Shown one piece after another: positions 15,328 to 23,323 of a stretch of DNA of 35,001 nucleotides. Source of the DNA: Sphingomonas sp. 28-63-12 (lineage in GTDB: Bacteria > Pseudomonadota > Alphaproteobacteria > Sphingomonadales > Sphingomonadaceae); assembly GCA_002281535.1 (NCBI GenBank), contig NCGD01000027.1, forward strand, positions 1 to 35,001. Direction: 5' to 3'. Below the pieces are notes generated by a model that saw nothing but the letters and a program-made list of their open reading frames with translations, searched no databases and was not told the DNA's origin. Numbering within the stretch: position 1 is the first letter of the stretch; each line of letters opens with the position of its first letter. The position numbers and the translations under genes were made by a program.

Positions 15328-16950
15328 GTGCCGACAAAATCTGGGCCATTGCAGACCGGATCGAAGCTGCGGGTTCGCCCCGCCGAACAGCAGGACATTC
15401 CCGGCATTCTGGAGCTCGTCCAGCGTGTCTATACCGGTATGGGCAATTACAGCGTTGGCATGGTGCGCGGCCAGATCAACAACTTCCCCGATGGGCAGTT
15501 CGTGGCCGAGCTGGGCGAGGACATTGTCGGCTATTGCGCCTCGTCGCGGATCGATGAGGCGGTAGCGCTCAGTGCGCATGATTGGGAGACGATCTCGGGC
15601 AACGGCTTTGGCAGTCGCCACGATCCCACGGGTGACTGGCTGTACGGCTTCGAACTCGCTGTCGATCCGCGCCATCGCGGCCTCAGGATCGGCAAGCGGC
15701 TCTATGAGGCGCGCCGCACGCTGGCCGAGCGGCTCGACCTGCGCGGGATCGTGTTCGGCGGCCGCATGCCGGGTTATCGCCGCGCCAAATCCAAGGTGGA
15801 CGGGCCCGAAGATTATCTCGCCCGGATCGAGAGCGGCAAGCTGCGCGATCAGGTGATCAGCTTCCAGATCGCCAACGGCTTTTCGCCGATCGGCGTGCTC
15901 AAGGATTATCTGCCCAAGGATACCGCCTCGGGCGGGTTCGCCGCGCATATGGTGTGGCGCAATCCCTATGTCGACCCCAACGAGCCGCCGGCCTTTCGCG
16001 TGCCCCGCGATGTCGAAAGCGTCCGCCTTGCCACCGTGCAGCTACAGGCACGCGCCGTCCGCGATTTCGACGAGTTCATCCGCCACGTCGAATATTTCGT
16101 TGACGTCGCATCGGACTATCGCGCCAATTTTGTTGTGTTTCCAGAGCTCTTCACGCTGTCCCTGCTCTCGTTCGAGACCAAGAAGCTGACTCCGATGGAA
16201 GCCATCGACCGGCTGACCGAACACCGGGCGCCACTGGTCGCCGAATTGTCGCGGATGGCGCTGCGCTACAATATCAACATCATCGGCGGATCGCACCCGA
16301 CCCGCACCGAAGACGGCGACATCCAGAATGTCGCCTATGTCTGCCTGCGCGATGGCTCCGTCCATTCGCAGGAAAAGATCCACCCCACCCCCAACGAAGC
16401 CTATTGGTGGAAGATCAAGGGCGGCGATTCGGTCGATGTCATCCAGACCGATGTCGGCCCGATCGGGGTGCTGATCTGCTATGACAGCGAATTCCCCGAA
16501 CTCGCCCGCAAACTGGTCGACGAGGGGGCGCGCATCCTGTTCGTCCCCTACTGCACCGATACCCGCCAGGGCTATATGCGGGTCCGTTATTGCGCACAGG
16601 CCCGGGCGATCGAGAACCAGTGCTTCGTGGTGATGGCCGGCAATGTCGGCAATCTGCCGGGCGTCGACAATATGGATATCCAATACGCCCAGTCCTGCAT
16701 CCTGACGCCCTGCGATTTCCCCTTTGCGCGCGACGGCATTGCGGCAGAGGCGAGCGAGAATATCGAGACGCTGACGATCGCCGACGTCAACCTTGCCGAT
16801 CTCACCTGGGCGCGCGCTGAGGGCACGGTGCGCAACCTCGCCGATCGCCGTTTCGATCTCTATCATATCGACTGGAACCACCGCCCTCGCACCGAAGCCG
16901 ATGCATCAGGCCCGCACCCCGCGCGCGCCAAGCCGCCCGGCGGGGGCTAG
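15328..16950 (+). CDS. GNAT acetyltransferase fused to a nitrilase-superfamily hydrolase
   Basis: The 540-residue protein combines two enzymes. The N-terminal part, about residues 10-200, is a GNAT acetyltransferase (LYGFELAVDPRHRG-LRIGKRLYEARR at about 105-130, the acetyl-CoA loop). The C-terminal part, about 228-520, is a carbon-nitrogen hydrolase with the Glu-Lys-Cys triad: Glu273 in FPELFT, Lys350 in EKIHPTPNE, Cys384 in LICYDSEF. This pairing is known from many bacteria as a bifunctional protein, but its substrate is not settled; acylation or deacylation of an amine or amide is the obvious idea. The start is GTG at 15328, with GGAGG nearby. It follows the dehydrogenase by 62 bp and converges on the next gene. 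Confidence 0.9.
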   Translation: MPTKSGPLQTGSKLRVRPAEQQDIPGILELVQRVYTGMGNYSVGMVRGQINNFPDGQFVAELGEDIVGYCASSRIDEAVALSAHDWETISGNGFGSRHDPTGDWLYGFELAVDPRHRGLRIGKRLYEARRTLAERLDLRGIVFGGRMPGYRRAKSKVDGPEDYLARIESGKLRDQVISFQIANGFSPIGVLKDYLPKDTASGGFAAHMVWRNPYVDPNEPPAFRVPRDVESVRLATVQLQARAVRDFDEFIRHVEYFVDVASDYRANFVVFPELFTLSLLSFETKKLTPMEAIDRLTEHRAPLVAELSRMALRYNINIIGGSHPTRTEDGDIQNVAYVCLRDGSVHSQEKIHPTPNEAYWWKIKGGDSVDVIQTDVGPIGVLICYDSEFPELARKLVDEGARILFVPYCTDTRQGYMRVRYCAQARAIENQCFVVMAGNVGNLPGVDNMDIQYAQSCILTPCDFPFARDGIAAEASENIETLTIADVNLADLTWARAEGTVRNLADRRFDLYHIDWNHRPRTEADASGPHPARAKPPGGG

Positions 16951-16963
16951 CCATCATGATTGC

Positions 16964-16981
16964 GGCGGCTGCCTAGCCGCC
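16964..16981. terminator. Hairpin between convergent genes
   Basis: GGCGGCT-gcct-AGCCGCC is a perfect 7-bp stem that spans the stop codon of the leftward glutamate-synthase-like gene and lies 13 bp after the stop of the rightward fusion gene. Without a T-run on either side it is only a weak candidate bidirectional terminator. Confidence 0.35.
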
Positions 16982-18505
16982 AGCGAGCACCGGTTCCCGT
17001 CCCAGTTGCACGACCTCTGGCTGCGGGTACAGCACGTCCATCGGCACCGATTGTCCATTGCTCTGCATGATACGGACATGGAACCGCCGCAGCCGGCGCG
17101 GCTCGACCACGCCACAGGAATGGGCGATCGTCTCGACATCATGCACCAGCGTCAGGCAGTAGTTGGCGACCTTGACCGCCTTGTCCTGGGGATCGAGCCC
17201 GCGCTGCAACCGCTTATTGTGGGTGGTGATCCCCGTCGGGCAGCTATTCTTGCTACACTTCAGCGCCTGGATGCAGCCCAGCGAAAACATGAAGCCGCGC
17301 GCCGAATTGACGAAATCGGCGCCCGTGCACAGCGCCCACGCCACTTCGGCGGGCGTCACCAATTTGCCCGATGCGATGATCCGGATCCGGTTGCGCAAAC
17401 CGTGCCGGTGCAAAATGCCGACGACCATCGGCAGCGATTCGCTCAAGGTCAGCCCGACATTGTCCATCAAGGCCATCGGCGCCGCACCGGTTCCGCCATC
17501 GCCGCTGTCGACGGTGATGAAGTCCGGCGCGCTCTCGATCCCGCGCGCCATGATCTCTGCGCAGAGCGAATCCAGCCAGCCATAGGCACCGATCACTGAT
17601 TTAAAGCCAGTCGGCTTGCCCGTGACCAGGCGGACACGATCGATGAAATCAAGCAGTTCGCCGACATTGTCGATCTCCGGATGACGGTTGGGCGAGATCG
17701 AATCCTCGCCGACCGGGATGCCGCGAATCGCCGCGATCTCCTTGGTCACCTTGGCCGCGGGCAGGATGCCACCCTTGCCCGGCTTGGCCCCCTGCGACAA
17801 TTTCACCTCGAACATCCGCACCTGATCGAGCGCAGCGATGTCGCGCAGCTTTTCGTCGCTCAACCGCCCTTCGCCGTCGCGCACGCCATATTTGGCGGTG
17901 CCGATCTGGAAGACGATGTCGGCCCCGCCCGACAGGTGGTGCGGCGACAATCCCCCTTCCCCGGTGTTGAGCCAGCACCCCGCCAGCTTTGCCCCGCGCG
18001 ACAGCGCCTGCACCGCCGGGGTCGACAGGGCCCCAAAGCTCATCGCTGAAATGTTGAAGATCGATCTGGCCATATAGGGGCGCGCGGCGAAGGGGCCGAT
18101 TTCCATCGGCTTGGTTCTGGCGCCATCGGATTCGAGCGTCGGGAAGGGGCAATTGACGAAGATATACGAGCCGGTATCGGACAGGTTCTTGGTCGATCCA
18201 AAGGCCTGGGTGTTGTCATGCCCTTTGGCCGATTCATAGATCCAGTTCCGCTCCGCCCGGTTGAACGGCATTTCCTCGCGGTCCATTGCAAAGAAATACT
18301 GCCGGAAAAACTCCCCCAGCGACGAAAAAAGAGCGCGGAATCGTCCGACCACGGGGTAATTATGACGGACCGCATCCTTGGTCTGGGTCGCATCGACCAG
18401 ATAGAAAAACGCCATCAGCAACAGCCCCGCGCCGACCGCGAAGACAAACGCATAGGTCAGCAGCTGCAACGTCTGCACCAGCCACACCGGCAGCATCTCG
18501 ACCAT
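16973..18505 (-). CDS. Membrane-anchored FMN-binding glutamate synthase family protein
   Basis: The 510-residue protein has an N-terminal membrane segment (about residues 9-33), then the FMN-binding (beta/alpha)8 barrel of the glutamate synthase large subunit: GGDGGTGAAP-type loop in ITVDSGDGGTGAAPMAL, and near residue 410-425 the cysteines of CIQALKCSKNSCPTG, which match the 3Fe-4S cluster site. It lacks the amidotransferase domain of GltB, so it would not take ammonia from glutamine by itself; such stand-alone proteins have no settled substrate. The in-frame GTG at 18547 gives a longer reading, but the ATG at 18505 has AGGGAAG at the right distance and leads directly into the membrane segment, so I prefer it. 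Confidence 0.88.
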   Translation of the reverse strand: MVEMLPVWLVQTLQLLTYAFVFAVGAGLLLMAFFYLVDATQTKDAVRHNYPVVGRFRALFSSLGEFFRQYFFAMDREEMPFNRAERNWIYESAKGHDNTQAFGSTKNLSDTGSYIFVNCPFPTLESDGARTKPMEIGPFAARPYMARSIFNISAMSFGALSTPAVQALSRGAKLAGCWLNTGEGGLSPHHLSGGADIVFQIGTAKYGVRDGEGRLSDEKLRDIAALDQVRMFEVKLSQGAKPGKGGILPAAKVTKEIAAIRGIPVGEDSISPNRHPEIDNVGELLDFIDRVRLVTGKPTGFKSVIGAYGWLDSLCAEIMARGIESAPDFITVDSGDGGTGAAPMALMDNVGLTLSESLPMVVGILHRHGLRNRIRIIASGKLVTPAEVAWALCTGADFVNSARGFMFSLGCIQALKCSKNSCPTGITTHNKRLQRGLDPQDKAVKVANYCLTLVHDVETIAHSCGVVEPRRLRRFHVRIMQSNGQSVPMDVLYPQPEVVQLGREPVLAGG

Positions 18506-18751
18506 GATGTCTTCCCTTCGAGCCTGCCAAAAGGCCTGGCGGTTCACCCCAACACCACCGGCACGGCAAGCTTACATCACCCCGCCCGCCAAGGGGCGGG
18601 TGGTCGCGCCGCAGCCGGTGCCAAAGCGGTGCGCTCGAATCGCAAATCGGTGCGCCCTGAGTCGTCGCTGCCGTGCTGCCGATGAATCCGCGCCCGCAGT
18701 ACAACGCATGCGGCCCCAATCTTGCTGCGTGAATCAATCCGTCACAGTGTA

Positions 18752-18780
18752 TTGAAACGCTAACACACTCATGCTATTCA
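18752..18780 (+). promoter_or_regulatory. Candidate promoter for the membrane protein at 18802
   Basis: TTGAAA at 18752-18757 and TATTCA at 18775-18780 are 17 bp apart, a fair match to a housekeeping promoter. AGTGT (from about 18746) and ACACT flank the -35 element as a short inverted repeat, which could be an operator. The gene start with GGGAGG follows 22 bp later. Confidence 0.4.
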
Positions 18781-18801
18781 CGCAGCACGAACGGGAGGAT
18801 C

Positions 18802-19836
18802 ATGATGTATAGCGAAAGCGATATCGATGGCGCGGTGGCGGCGGGGGTAATTTCCCCCGATACGGCCGCTGCGTTTCGCAATTTCACGGCCAGCGCGCGC
18901 TATGCGCCCGCCGTTGACGAAGAACATTTCAAGCTGCTGACTGGCTTTAACGACATATTCGTCGCGATCGCGCTGTCGCTGTCGCTGGCGGCGATCGCGC
19001 AGATCGGCGCGATGGTGACGCCGGCGCTGGGTGGTGCCGGCGTTGCGGTTGCGGCCTGGCTGCTCGCCGAATTCTTCACGCGTCGCCGCCGCATGGCGCT
19101 GCCCAGCATCCTGTTGCTGCTGGCCTTTGTCGGTGGCGTGGCGGCAACGATGATCGGCGCCATGGTTTCCCTGCATCCCGATCTCCCCGACCGGGTCGAC
19201 GCGGTGATCGGTGCCGGCATTGCCCTGGTCTCGGCCGGGGCAGCCTGGCTGCACTGGCGGCGATTCATGGTGCCGATCACGGTGGCCGCCGGTGCGCTCG
19301 CCATGGTCGGCGTGGCGATCGCCTTGACCATCGCAGCGGTGCCGGCTGCCAAGGATGCGATCTATCCGATCACGCTGGCCGCCGGTGTCGCCGTGTTCCT
19401 GGTCGCGATGGGATGGGACATGTCCGACAAGGAACGTCGCACCCGCCGCGCCGATGTCGCCTTCTGGCTTCACCTTGCCGCCGCACCGCTGATCGCACAT
19501 CCGGTGTTCCAGCTGCTCGGCGTGTTCAACCAGGATGTCGATGTCGCCAAGGCGGGCATCGTGCTTGGCCTGTATCTGATGTTCGCCTTTGTGGCGTTGG
19601 CGATCGATCGCCGCGCGCTGCTCGTGTCGAGCCTCGTCTACGTCCTCTACGCCATGTACGCGCTGTTCCAGAGCGCCGGCGCGGTCGAGCTGAGTGCGTC
19701 GCTTACCGCCTTTGTGATCGGGTCGGCGCTGCTCACCTTGTCTGTCTTCTGGCACCAGATGCGGGGCTTTGTCGTCTCGCTGCTCGGTGGCCTTCGTGAT
19801 CGGCTGCCCCCTGTGCAGACGATGGTACCGGCGTAA
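18802..19836 (+). CDS. Polytopic inner-membrane protein, 344 aa, unknown function
   Basis: After a short soluble N-terminal stretch of about 50 residues, the protein has about ten hydrophobic segments (for example about 53-72, 77-92, 101-120, 130-148, 153-175, 190-208, 220-240, 255-272, 277-296, 300-318) and ends in a short cytoplasmic-type tail. The N-terminus (SDIDGAVAAGVISPDTAAAF) looks like a small helical region as in DUF2157-type membrane proteins, but the match is too weak to name the family. No transport or catalytic motif is evident. The ribosome binding site GGGAGG lies just before the ATG at 18802 (an adjacent ATG is at 18805). It ends at a strong intrinsic terminator. Confidence 0.75.
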   Translation: MMYSESDIDGAVAAGVISPDTAAAFRNFTASARYAPAVDEEHFKLLTGFNDIFVAIALSLSLAAIAQIGAMVTPALGGAGVAVAAWLLAEFFTRRRRMALPSILLLLAFVGGVAATMIGAMVSLHPDLPDRVDAVIGAGIALVSAGAAWLHWRRFMVPITVAAGALAMVGVAIALTIAAVPAAKDAIYPITLAAGVAVFLVAMGWDMSDKERRTRRADVAFWLHLAAAPLIAHPVFQLLGVFNQDVDVAKAGIVLGLYLMFAFVALAIDRRALLVSSLVYVLYAMYALFQSAGAVELSASLTAFVIGSALLTLSVFWHQMRGFVVSLLGGLRDRLPPVQTMVPA

Positions 19837-19863
19837 CGCCATTCGGCCGGTACGAAGCTCCTG

Positions 19864-19895
19864 CCCCGGCGCCCCCACGGCGCCGGGGTTTTTTT
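19864..19895 (+). terminator. Intrinsic terminator after the membrane protein gene
   Basis: CCCCGGCGC (19864-19872) pairs perfectly with GCGCCGGGG (19880-19888) across a seven-base loop and is followed by seven T's. It serves the rightward gene and lies at the end of the converging DUF2794 gene (stop at 19894). Confidence 0.88.
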
Positions 19896-20241
19896 ATTCA
19901 GCGACGAGCTTCAACAGCCGCCGCTCGACCGGGGCGAGCACGGCGGCGAGGTCATGGCCGCGCTTGAGCACCGCCCCGCCTTCACCGACCAGCGCCCACA
20001 TGCCCTGACGGCCACGCAGCGCCGGGCGCTTCTCGATCCGGAACTCGGGACGCTCGGCGGCCCGGCGAAAAGCAGAGAAGATCGCTGCATCGCGCCCCAT
20101 GTCCATCGCATAATCGCGCCAATGCCCGGCCGCGACCATCCGCCCATAGAGATCGAGGATGCGGGTCAGCTCGGCGCGTTCGAAGCCGATCTGTGCCGCC
20201 GCCCGGGCAGCAGGCACGGGAAAGGGCGTGACGGTTCCCAT
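19894..20241 (-). CDS. DUF2794 domain-containing protein
   Basis: The 115-residue soluble protein matches the alphaproteobacterial DUF2794 family in length and pattern: an N-terminal region VGFERAEL-type (here IGFERAELTRILDLYGRMVAAGHWRDYAMD split over the first 50 residues), then RDAAIFSAFRRAAERPEFRIEK and a C-terminal segment. No function is known for the family. It follows the serine acetyltransferase gene by 21 bp on the same strand, which suggests one operon. Its stop lies inside the T-run of the opposing terminator. Confidence 0.8.
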   Translation of the reverse strand: MGTVTPFPVPAARAAAQIGFERAELTRILDLYGRMVAAGHWRDYAMDMGRDAAIFSAFRRAAERPEFRIEKRPALRGRQGMWALVGEGGAVLKRGHDLAAVLAPVERRLLKLVAE

Positions 20242-20262
20242 CAGGCCGCCGGCACGCGCCGA

Positions 20263-20943
20263 TCACGCACGGTCGCGCAGATCCTCATGATCCGCCAGCA
20301 GCACATCGAGCCGCTTGCGCAGCGTGGCGATCTCGCAGCGCAGCAGCTCCAGCTTTTGCGTTTCGGGGTCGAACATCTCGCTGCACGGCGTGCCATAGGG
20401 CACGAAGCCTTTGTCGCTGCGCCCGCCTTCGACCATCGTCGCGCGGGCCGGGATGCCAACCATCACCGCACCGGGCACGACATCCCTGGTCACCACCGCA
20501 TTCGCCCCAACGCGCGCGCCGACCCCCACCGTGATCGGCCCCAGCACCTGCGCGCCAGACCCGATGATGACATTGTCGAGCAAGGTTGGGTGGCGCTTGC
20601 CGGCCACGCCATTGTCCGGGCTGGTCCCGCCCAGCGTCACGCACTGGTAGATGGTGACATTGTCGCCGATTTCGACGGTTTCACCGATCACCGTAAAGCC
20701 ATGATCGATAAAGAAATTGCGGCCGATCCTGGCGCCGGGATGAATGTCGATCGCGGTCAGGAACCGCGACAGATGGTTGACGAATCGGGCCAGGAAAAAC
20801 AGCTCGGCACGGAACAGCGCGTGCGCGACGCGGTGCAGCCCGAGCGCCAGCACGCCGGGATACAACAAAATCTCCCAGCGCGTTCGCGGCGCAGGGTCAC
20901 GCGCCTTGATCGAATCGAGATAGGCGGTCAGACGCTCGAACAT
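20263..20943 (-). CDS. cysE: Serine O-acetyltransferase (short EpsC/CysE type)
   Basis: The 226-residue protein has an N-terminal helical part and a left-handed beta-helix made of hexapeptide repeats (about residues 65-165: IDIHPGARIGRNFFIDH, VEIGDNVTIYQCVTLGG, IIGSGAQVLG). The catalytic His of the IDH segment and the TLGG loop are those of serine acetyltransferases, which make O-acetylserine from serine and acetyl-CoA for cysteine synthesis. The C-terminal tail of about 50 residues continues beyond the helix. It precedes DUF2794 in the same direction. The ATG at 20943 follows a purine-rich AAAAGGGGA. Confidence 0.88.
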   Translation of the reverse strand: MFERLTAYLDSIKARDPAPRTRWEILLYPGVLALGLHRVAHALFRAELFFLARFVNHLSRFLTAIDIHPGARIGRNFFIDHGFTVIGETVEIGDNVTIYQCVTLGGTSPDNGVAGKRHPTLLDNVIIGSGAQVLGPITVGVGARVGANAVVTRDVVPGAVMVGIPARATMVEGGRSDKGFVPYGTPCSEMFDPETQKLELLRCEIATLRKRLDVLLADHEDLRDRA

Positions 20944-21050
20944 GAGCCGGGTCCCCTTTTGAACTAGACCGGTATTTAGGGTGTCTGATCGGCAATTTCC
21001 ATAACCGCCGCGCGGGCGACTCCAACCATGGGAAATCTGGCGATGGCAGG

Positions 21051-21073
21051 CCGATCATCAGGCCGATGATCGG
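21051..21073. promoter_or_regulatory. 9-bp inverted repeat CCGATCATC-AGGCC-GATGATCGG
   Basis: CCGATCATC (21051-21059) and GATGATCGG (21065-21073) are perfectly complementary with a five-base spacer. It may be an operator for the divergent genes or an RNA hairpin; there is no T-run. Confidence 0.45.
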
Positions 21074-21132
21074 GCAATCAGGCCCAATTATGGATGATTA
21101 TCCGGCGCAGCACCAGGCAAGGCACAGCGAAG

Positions 21133-21158
21133 ACCGGGCCAGGCAACCGGGCCAGGCA
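21133..21158. repeat. Tandem duplication of a 13-bp unit
   Basis: ACCGGGCCAGGCA occurs at 21133-21145 and again immediately at 21146-21158, without mismatch. Two perfect copies suggest a recent slippage event in non-coding DNA. Confidence 0.7.
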
Positions 21159-21275
21159 GTTGCCGGCGCGAAGGGCCCGGGTATCAAGTCGAAAAAATAA
21201 TAGCGTGACATTGGCCCTGTTGGCTTATCCAATCGTCAGTGGCGCCATTTTTTGCCGCCGAAAGGATCGAGCGTC

Positions 21276-21950
21276 ATGGGCATGATCAGCACCTTAAAGC
21301 GGGCCGTTCCTGACGGTGATCGTCAGCTGGGCATTTATGCCGGGCCCTTTCGCGGCGGCGTGTTTCATTCCAATCCCCGCGTGTCGCTGCGCAAGATGCT
21401 CGGCCTCTACGAACATGAGCTGAATGGCTGGCTCAGCGCCGCGATGCAAAAGGTCGATCTCGTCATCGATGTCGGCGGCAATGACGGCTATTTCACCTTC
21501 GGCGCGGCAGCAGCCATGAAACGCGCCGGATCGCCCCGGATCGTGACTTTCGAACCGCTGCCCAACCATTTTGAACAACTCCGGATCGCGCGCCAGAAAA
21601 GCGGTTATACCGAACAGGAAATCCGGCTGATCAACCTGCTGGTCGGCGCCACCGAACAGGCGGGCATGACGACGCTCGATCTGCTCCCCGAGGCCAACGC
21701 CGATCACTGCGCCCTGATCAAAATCGATGTCGAGGGCGCGGAGCTTGACGTGCTGGCCGGCGCGAAATCATGGATTGCACCGGGCAATCATTTCTTGATC
21801 GAGGTGCATGACCTGTCGTTTTTCGAGCAGATCGACAACCAGTTTGCGCACCACGGGATCAAGCTGGACCGGGTCTATCAGCAGCCGCTGCCGATCCTTG
21901 GGCGCGAGTATCGCGACGCCGACAATGGCTGGCTTGTAACGCGGCTTTAG
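21276..21950 (+). CDS. FkbM-family methyltransferase
   Basis: The 224-residue protein has a Rossmann-fold methyltransferase core: LVIDVGGNDGYFTF at about 62-75 (S-adenosylmethionine-binding glycine motif), VTFEPLPNHFEQL (motif II acidic residue) and ALIKIDVEGAELDVLAGA at about 149-166, the FkbM signature. FkbM proteins O-methylate sugars or natural products; in sphingomonads they often act on surface polysaccharides, but there is no polysaccharide cluster here. The start is the ATG at 21276 (AAAGGA nine bases upstream) rather than the earlier TTG at 21252. Slightly shorter than typical members. Confidence 0.8.
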   Translation: MGMISTLKRAVPDGDRQLGIYAGPFRGGVFHSNPRVSLRKMLGLYEHELNGWLSAAMQKVDLVIDVGGNDGYFTFGAAAAMKRAGSPRIVTFEPLPNHFEQLRIARQKSGYTEQEIRLINLLVGATEQAGMTTLDLLPEANADHCALIKIDVEGAELDVLAGAKSWIAPGNHFLIEVHDLSFFEQIDNQFAHHGIKLDRVYQQPLPILGREYRDADNGWLVTRL

Positions 21951-22022
21951 AGCGTCGCTGCCGTCGCGGCCGAGACAGGGCATCATCGCGACCATAACCC
22001 TGCTCGACCGACGATGATCGGC

Positions 22023-22544
22023 TTAGGCCGATATGGCGTGAACCGAGGCAACCGCCTTCATCACCGATGCATAGCGCACCGCGTTCTGGATCGTCTCAGC
22101 ATTGACGCCGGCCTTTTTCAGCACCTGCTCATGGCTATCGATGCACATGCCGCAGCCGTTCATCGCTGAGACCGCCAGGCAAAACAGCTCGAAATCGGCC
22201 TTGTCGATGCCCGGTGCGCCGATGACGTTCATGCGCAGCTTGGCCGGCATGGTCAGATATTCCTTGTTCCCGGCGAGGTGCGTGAACCGGTAATAGACAT
22301 TGTTCATTGCCATCACGGCGGCGGCAGCACGCGCGGCGGTGGCCGCTTCGGCGCTGAGCTTGCCAGCGCACTCTGCCTCGGTCGCGTCGACCAGCGGCTT
22401 ATAAGCTGAACCATGCGCGCAGGTCAGCAACAGGCCGTATTTGCGCTGGTCGGGCAGCGCCTGTTCGTTGAGCAATGACGACACGTTGAGCCGGATATCC
22501 TTGGCGAAATCGGGCAACGCGGCCGAAAATTCCTTGAGCGACAT
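22023..22544 (-). CDS. ahpD: Alkyl hydroperoxide reductase AhpD
   Basis: The 173-residue protein is a two-domain AhpD: the C-terminal half has NGCGMCIDSHE with redox cysteines Cys131 and Cys134 and the proton-relay His138, with Glu119 upstream, matching the mycobacterial enzyme in position. AhpD reduces oxidised AhpC, taking electrons from a lipoylated protein (a dehydrogenase subunit) in the systems studied. It lies 84 bp downstream of ahpC on the same strand, but a strong intrinsic terminator sits between them. Its own AGGAGT ribosome binding site is directly after that terminator. Confidence 0.93.
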   Translation of the reverse strand: MSLKEFSAALPDFAKDIRLNVSSLLNEQALPDQRKYGLLLTCAHGSAYKPLVDATEAECAGKLSAEAATAARAAAAVMAMNNVYYRFTHLAGNKEYLTMPAKLRMNVIGAPGIDKADFELFCLAVSAMNGCGMCIDSHEQVLKKAGVNAETIQNAVRYASVMKAVASVHAISA

Positions 22545-22560
22545 GGCGGCGGGGACTCCT

Positions 22561-22594
22561 GAAAAAAAGTCACCCCGGCGCTGGCCGGGGTGAC
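22561..22594 (-). terminator. Intrinsic terminator between ahpC and ahpD
   Basis: On the minus strand GTCACCCCGGC pairs with GCCGGGGTGAC (11-bp perfect stem, four-base loop; plus-strand arms 22569-22579 and 22584-22594), followed by TTTTTTTC (22568-22561). It is one of the best intrinsic terminators in the window and lies 34 bp after ahpC and about 17 bp before the ahpD start. Confidence 0.85.
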
Positions 22595-22628
22595 GGGAAA
22601 AACGAGCGGCAAGATGCCCGCCCGCTGG

Positions 22629-23171
22629 TCAGGCGGCGAGCTGGAGGACGTCGTCGCCCTTGTTCCAGTTGCACGGGCAGAGCTCATCGGTCTGCAGCGC
22701 ATCGAGCACGCGCAGCGTTTCCTGCGGGTTGCGGCCGACGTTCAGGCCGTTGACCTGCACCGCCTGAATCACATTGTCCGGATCGATGATGAAGGTCGCG
22801 CGGTAAGCGACATGCTCGTTGGCATCGAGGATACCGAGCGCCTTGGCGAGTACCGCGCCATTATCGGCCAGCCAGGGGAAATCGGCCGCGGCCAGATCGG
22901 GATCGGACTTGCGCCAGGCCAGATGGACATGCGCAGTATCGGTCGACGCACCGATCAACACGGCATCACGATCAGCGAAATCGTCCTTCAGCGATGCATA
23001 ACCGACAATCTCAGTCGGGCAGACAAAGGTGAAATCCTTCGGCCAGTAGAACAGGATCTTCCACTTGCCCGGGAAACTATCCTGGCTGAGCGTTTCGCCG
23101 GCAGGGAGTGCGTTGGTGCCTTGCTGAACGGGAACGGTGAATTCGGGCAGCTTGTCGCCAATGGTCAACAT
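22629..23171 (-). CDS. ahpC: Peroxiredoxin AhpC
   Basis: The 180-residue typical 2-Cys peroxiredoxin has the peroxidatic Cys51 in FVCPTE and a C-terminal ELCPCNW with Cys165 and Cys167. This three-cysteine pattern is that of the AhpC type reduced by AhpD, and ahpD is next door. It reduces hydrogen peroxide, organic peroxides and peroxynitrite in the cytoplasm. The ATG is preceded by AAGGAGA, a strong ribosome binding site. Transcription diverges from oxyR, which likely activates it. Confidence 0.95.
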   Translation of the reverse strand: MLTIGDKLPEFTVPVQQGTNALPAGETLSQDSFPGKWKILFYWPKDFTFVCPTEIVGYASLKDDFADRDAVLIGASTDTAHVHLAWRKSDPDLAAADFPWLADNGAVLAKALGILDANEHVAYRATFIIDPDNVIQAVQVNGLNVGRNPQETLRVLDALQTDELCPCNWNKGDDVLQLAA

Positions 23172-23323
23172 GGATCGGTCTCCTTGGATGAAATTCGGAG
23201 CGTTCCAGGTCCTCTCGCGTCCACGGGGCGTGCGACACCCTCTATGCTTCTGGGGCCCATATAGGGCTGTTGCTCAGCGATCCAATAGGTTATTTAACCC
23301 GAATTGATCGACTGGAACGATAA
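23172..23323. promoter_or_regulatory. ahpC-oxyR divergent promoter region
   Basis: This 152-bp region must hold the promoters of ahpC (left) and oxyR (right) and an OxyR site. CTAT at 23242-23245, ATAG at 23261-23264 and ATAG at 23285-23288 are OxyR-like elements, but their spacing (19 and 24 bp) does not fit the classical ATAG-N7-CTAT-N7 pattern, so the exact site is not assigned. Confidence 0.5.

Larger units (their letters stand above)
20944..21275. other. 332-bp divergent intergenic region with hairpin and tandem duplication
   Basis: This gap separates leftward cysE from the rightward FkbM-type gene. It has no convincing gene. It contains a 9-bp stem palindrome (21051-21073), a perfect 13-bp tandem duplication (21133-21158), and the word CCAGGCA a third time at 21113-21119. 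The cysE promoter should be at about 20960-21000 and the methyltransferase promoter at about 21190-21240, where AT-rich sequence occurs. Confidence 0.5.

Noticed and set aside
18778-19878. 366-codon minus-strand frame opposite the polytopic membrane protein
   Set aside because: Sequence is dominated by His, Asp, Arg and Gln, typical of the antisense of membrane proteins.
23242-23288. Exact OxyR binding site
   Set aside because: ATAG/CTAT elements are present but their spacing does not match the classical 11-bp-phased pattern, so no precise site was called.
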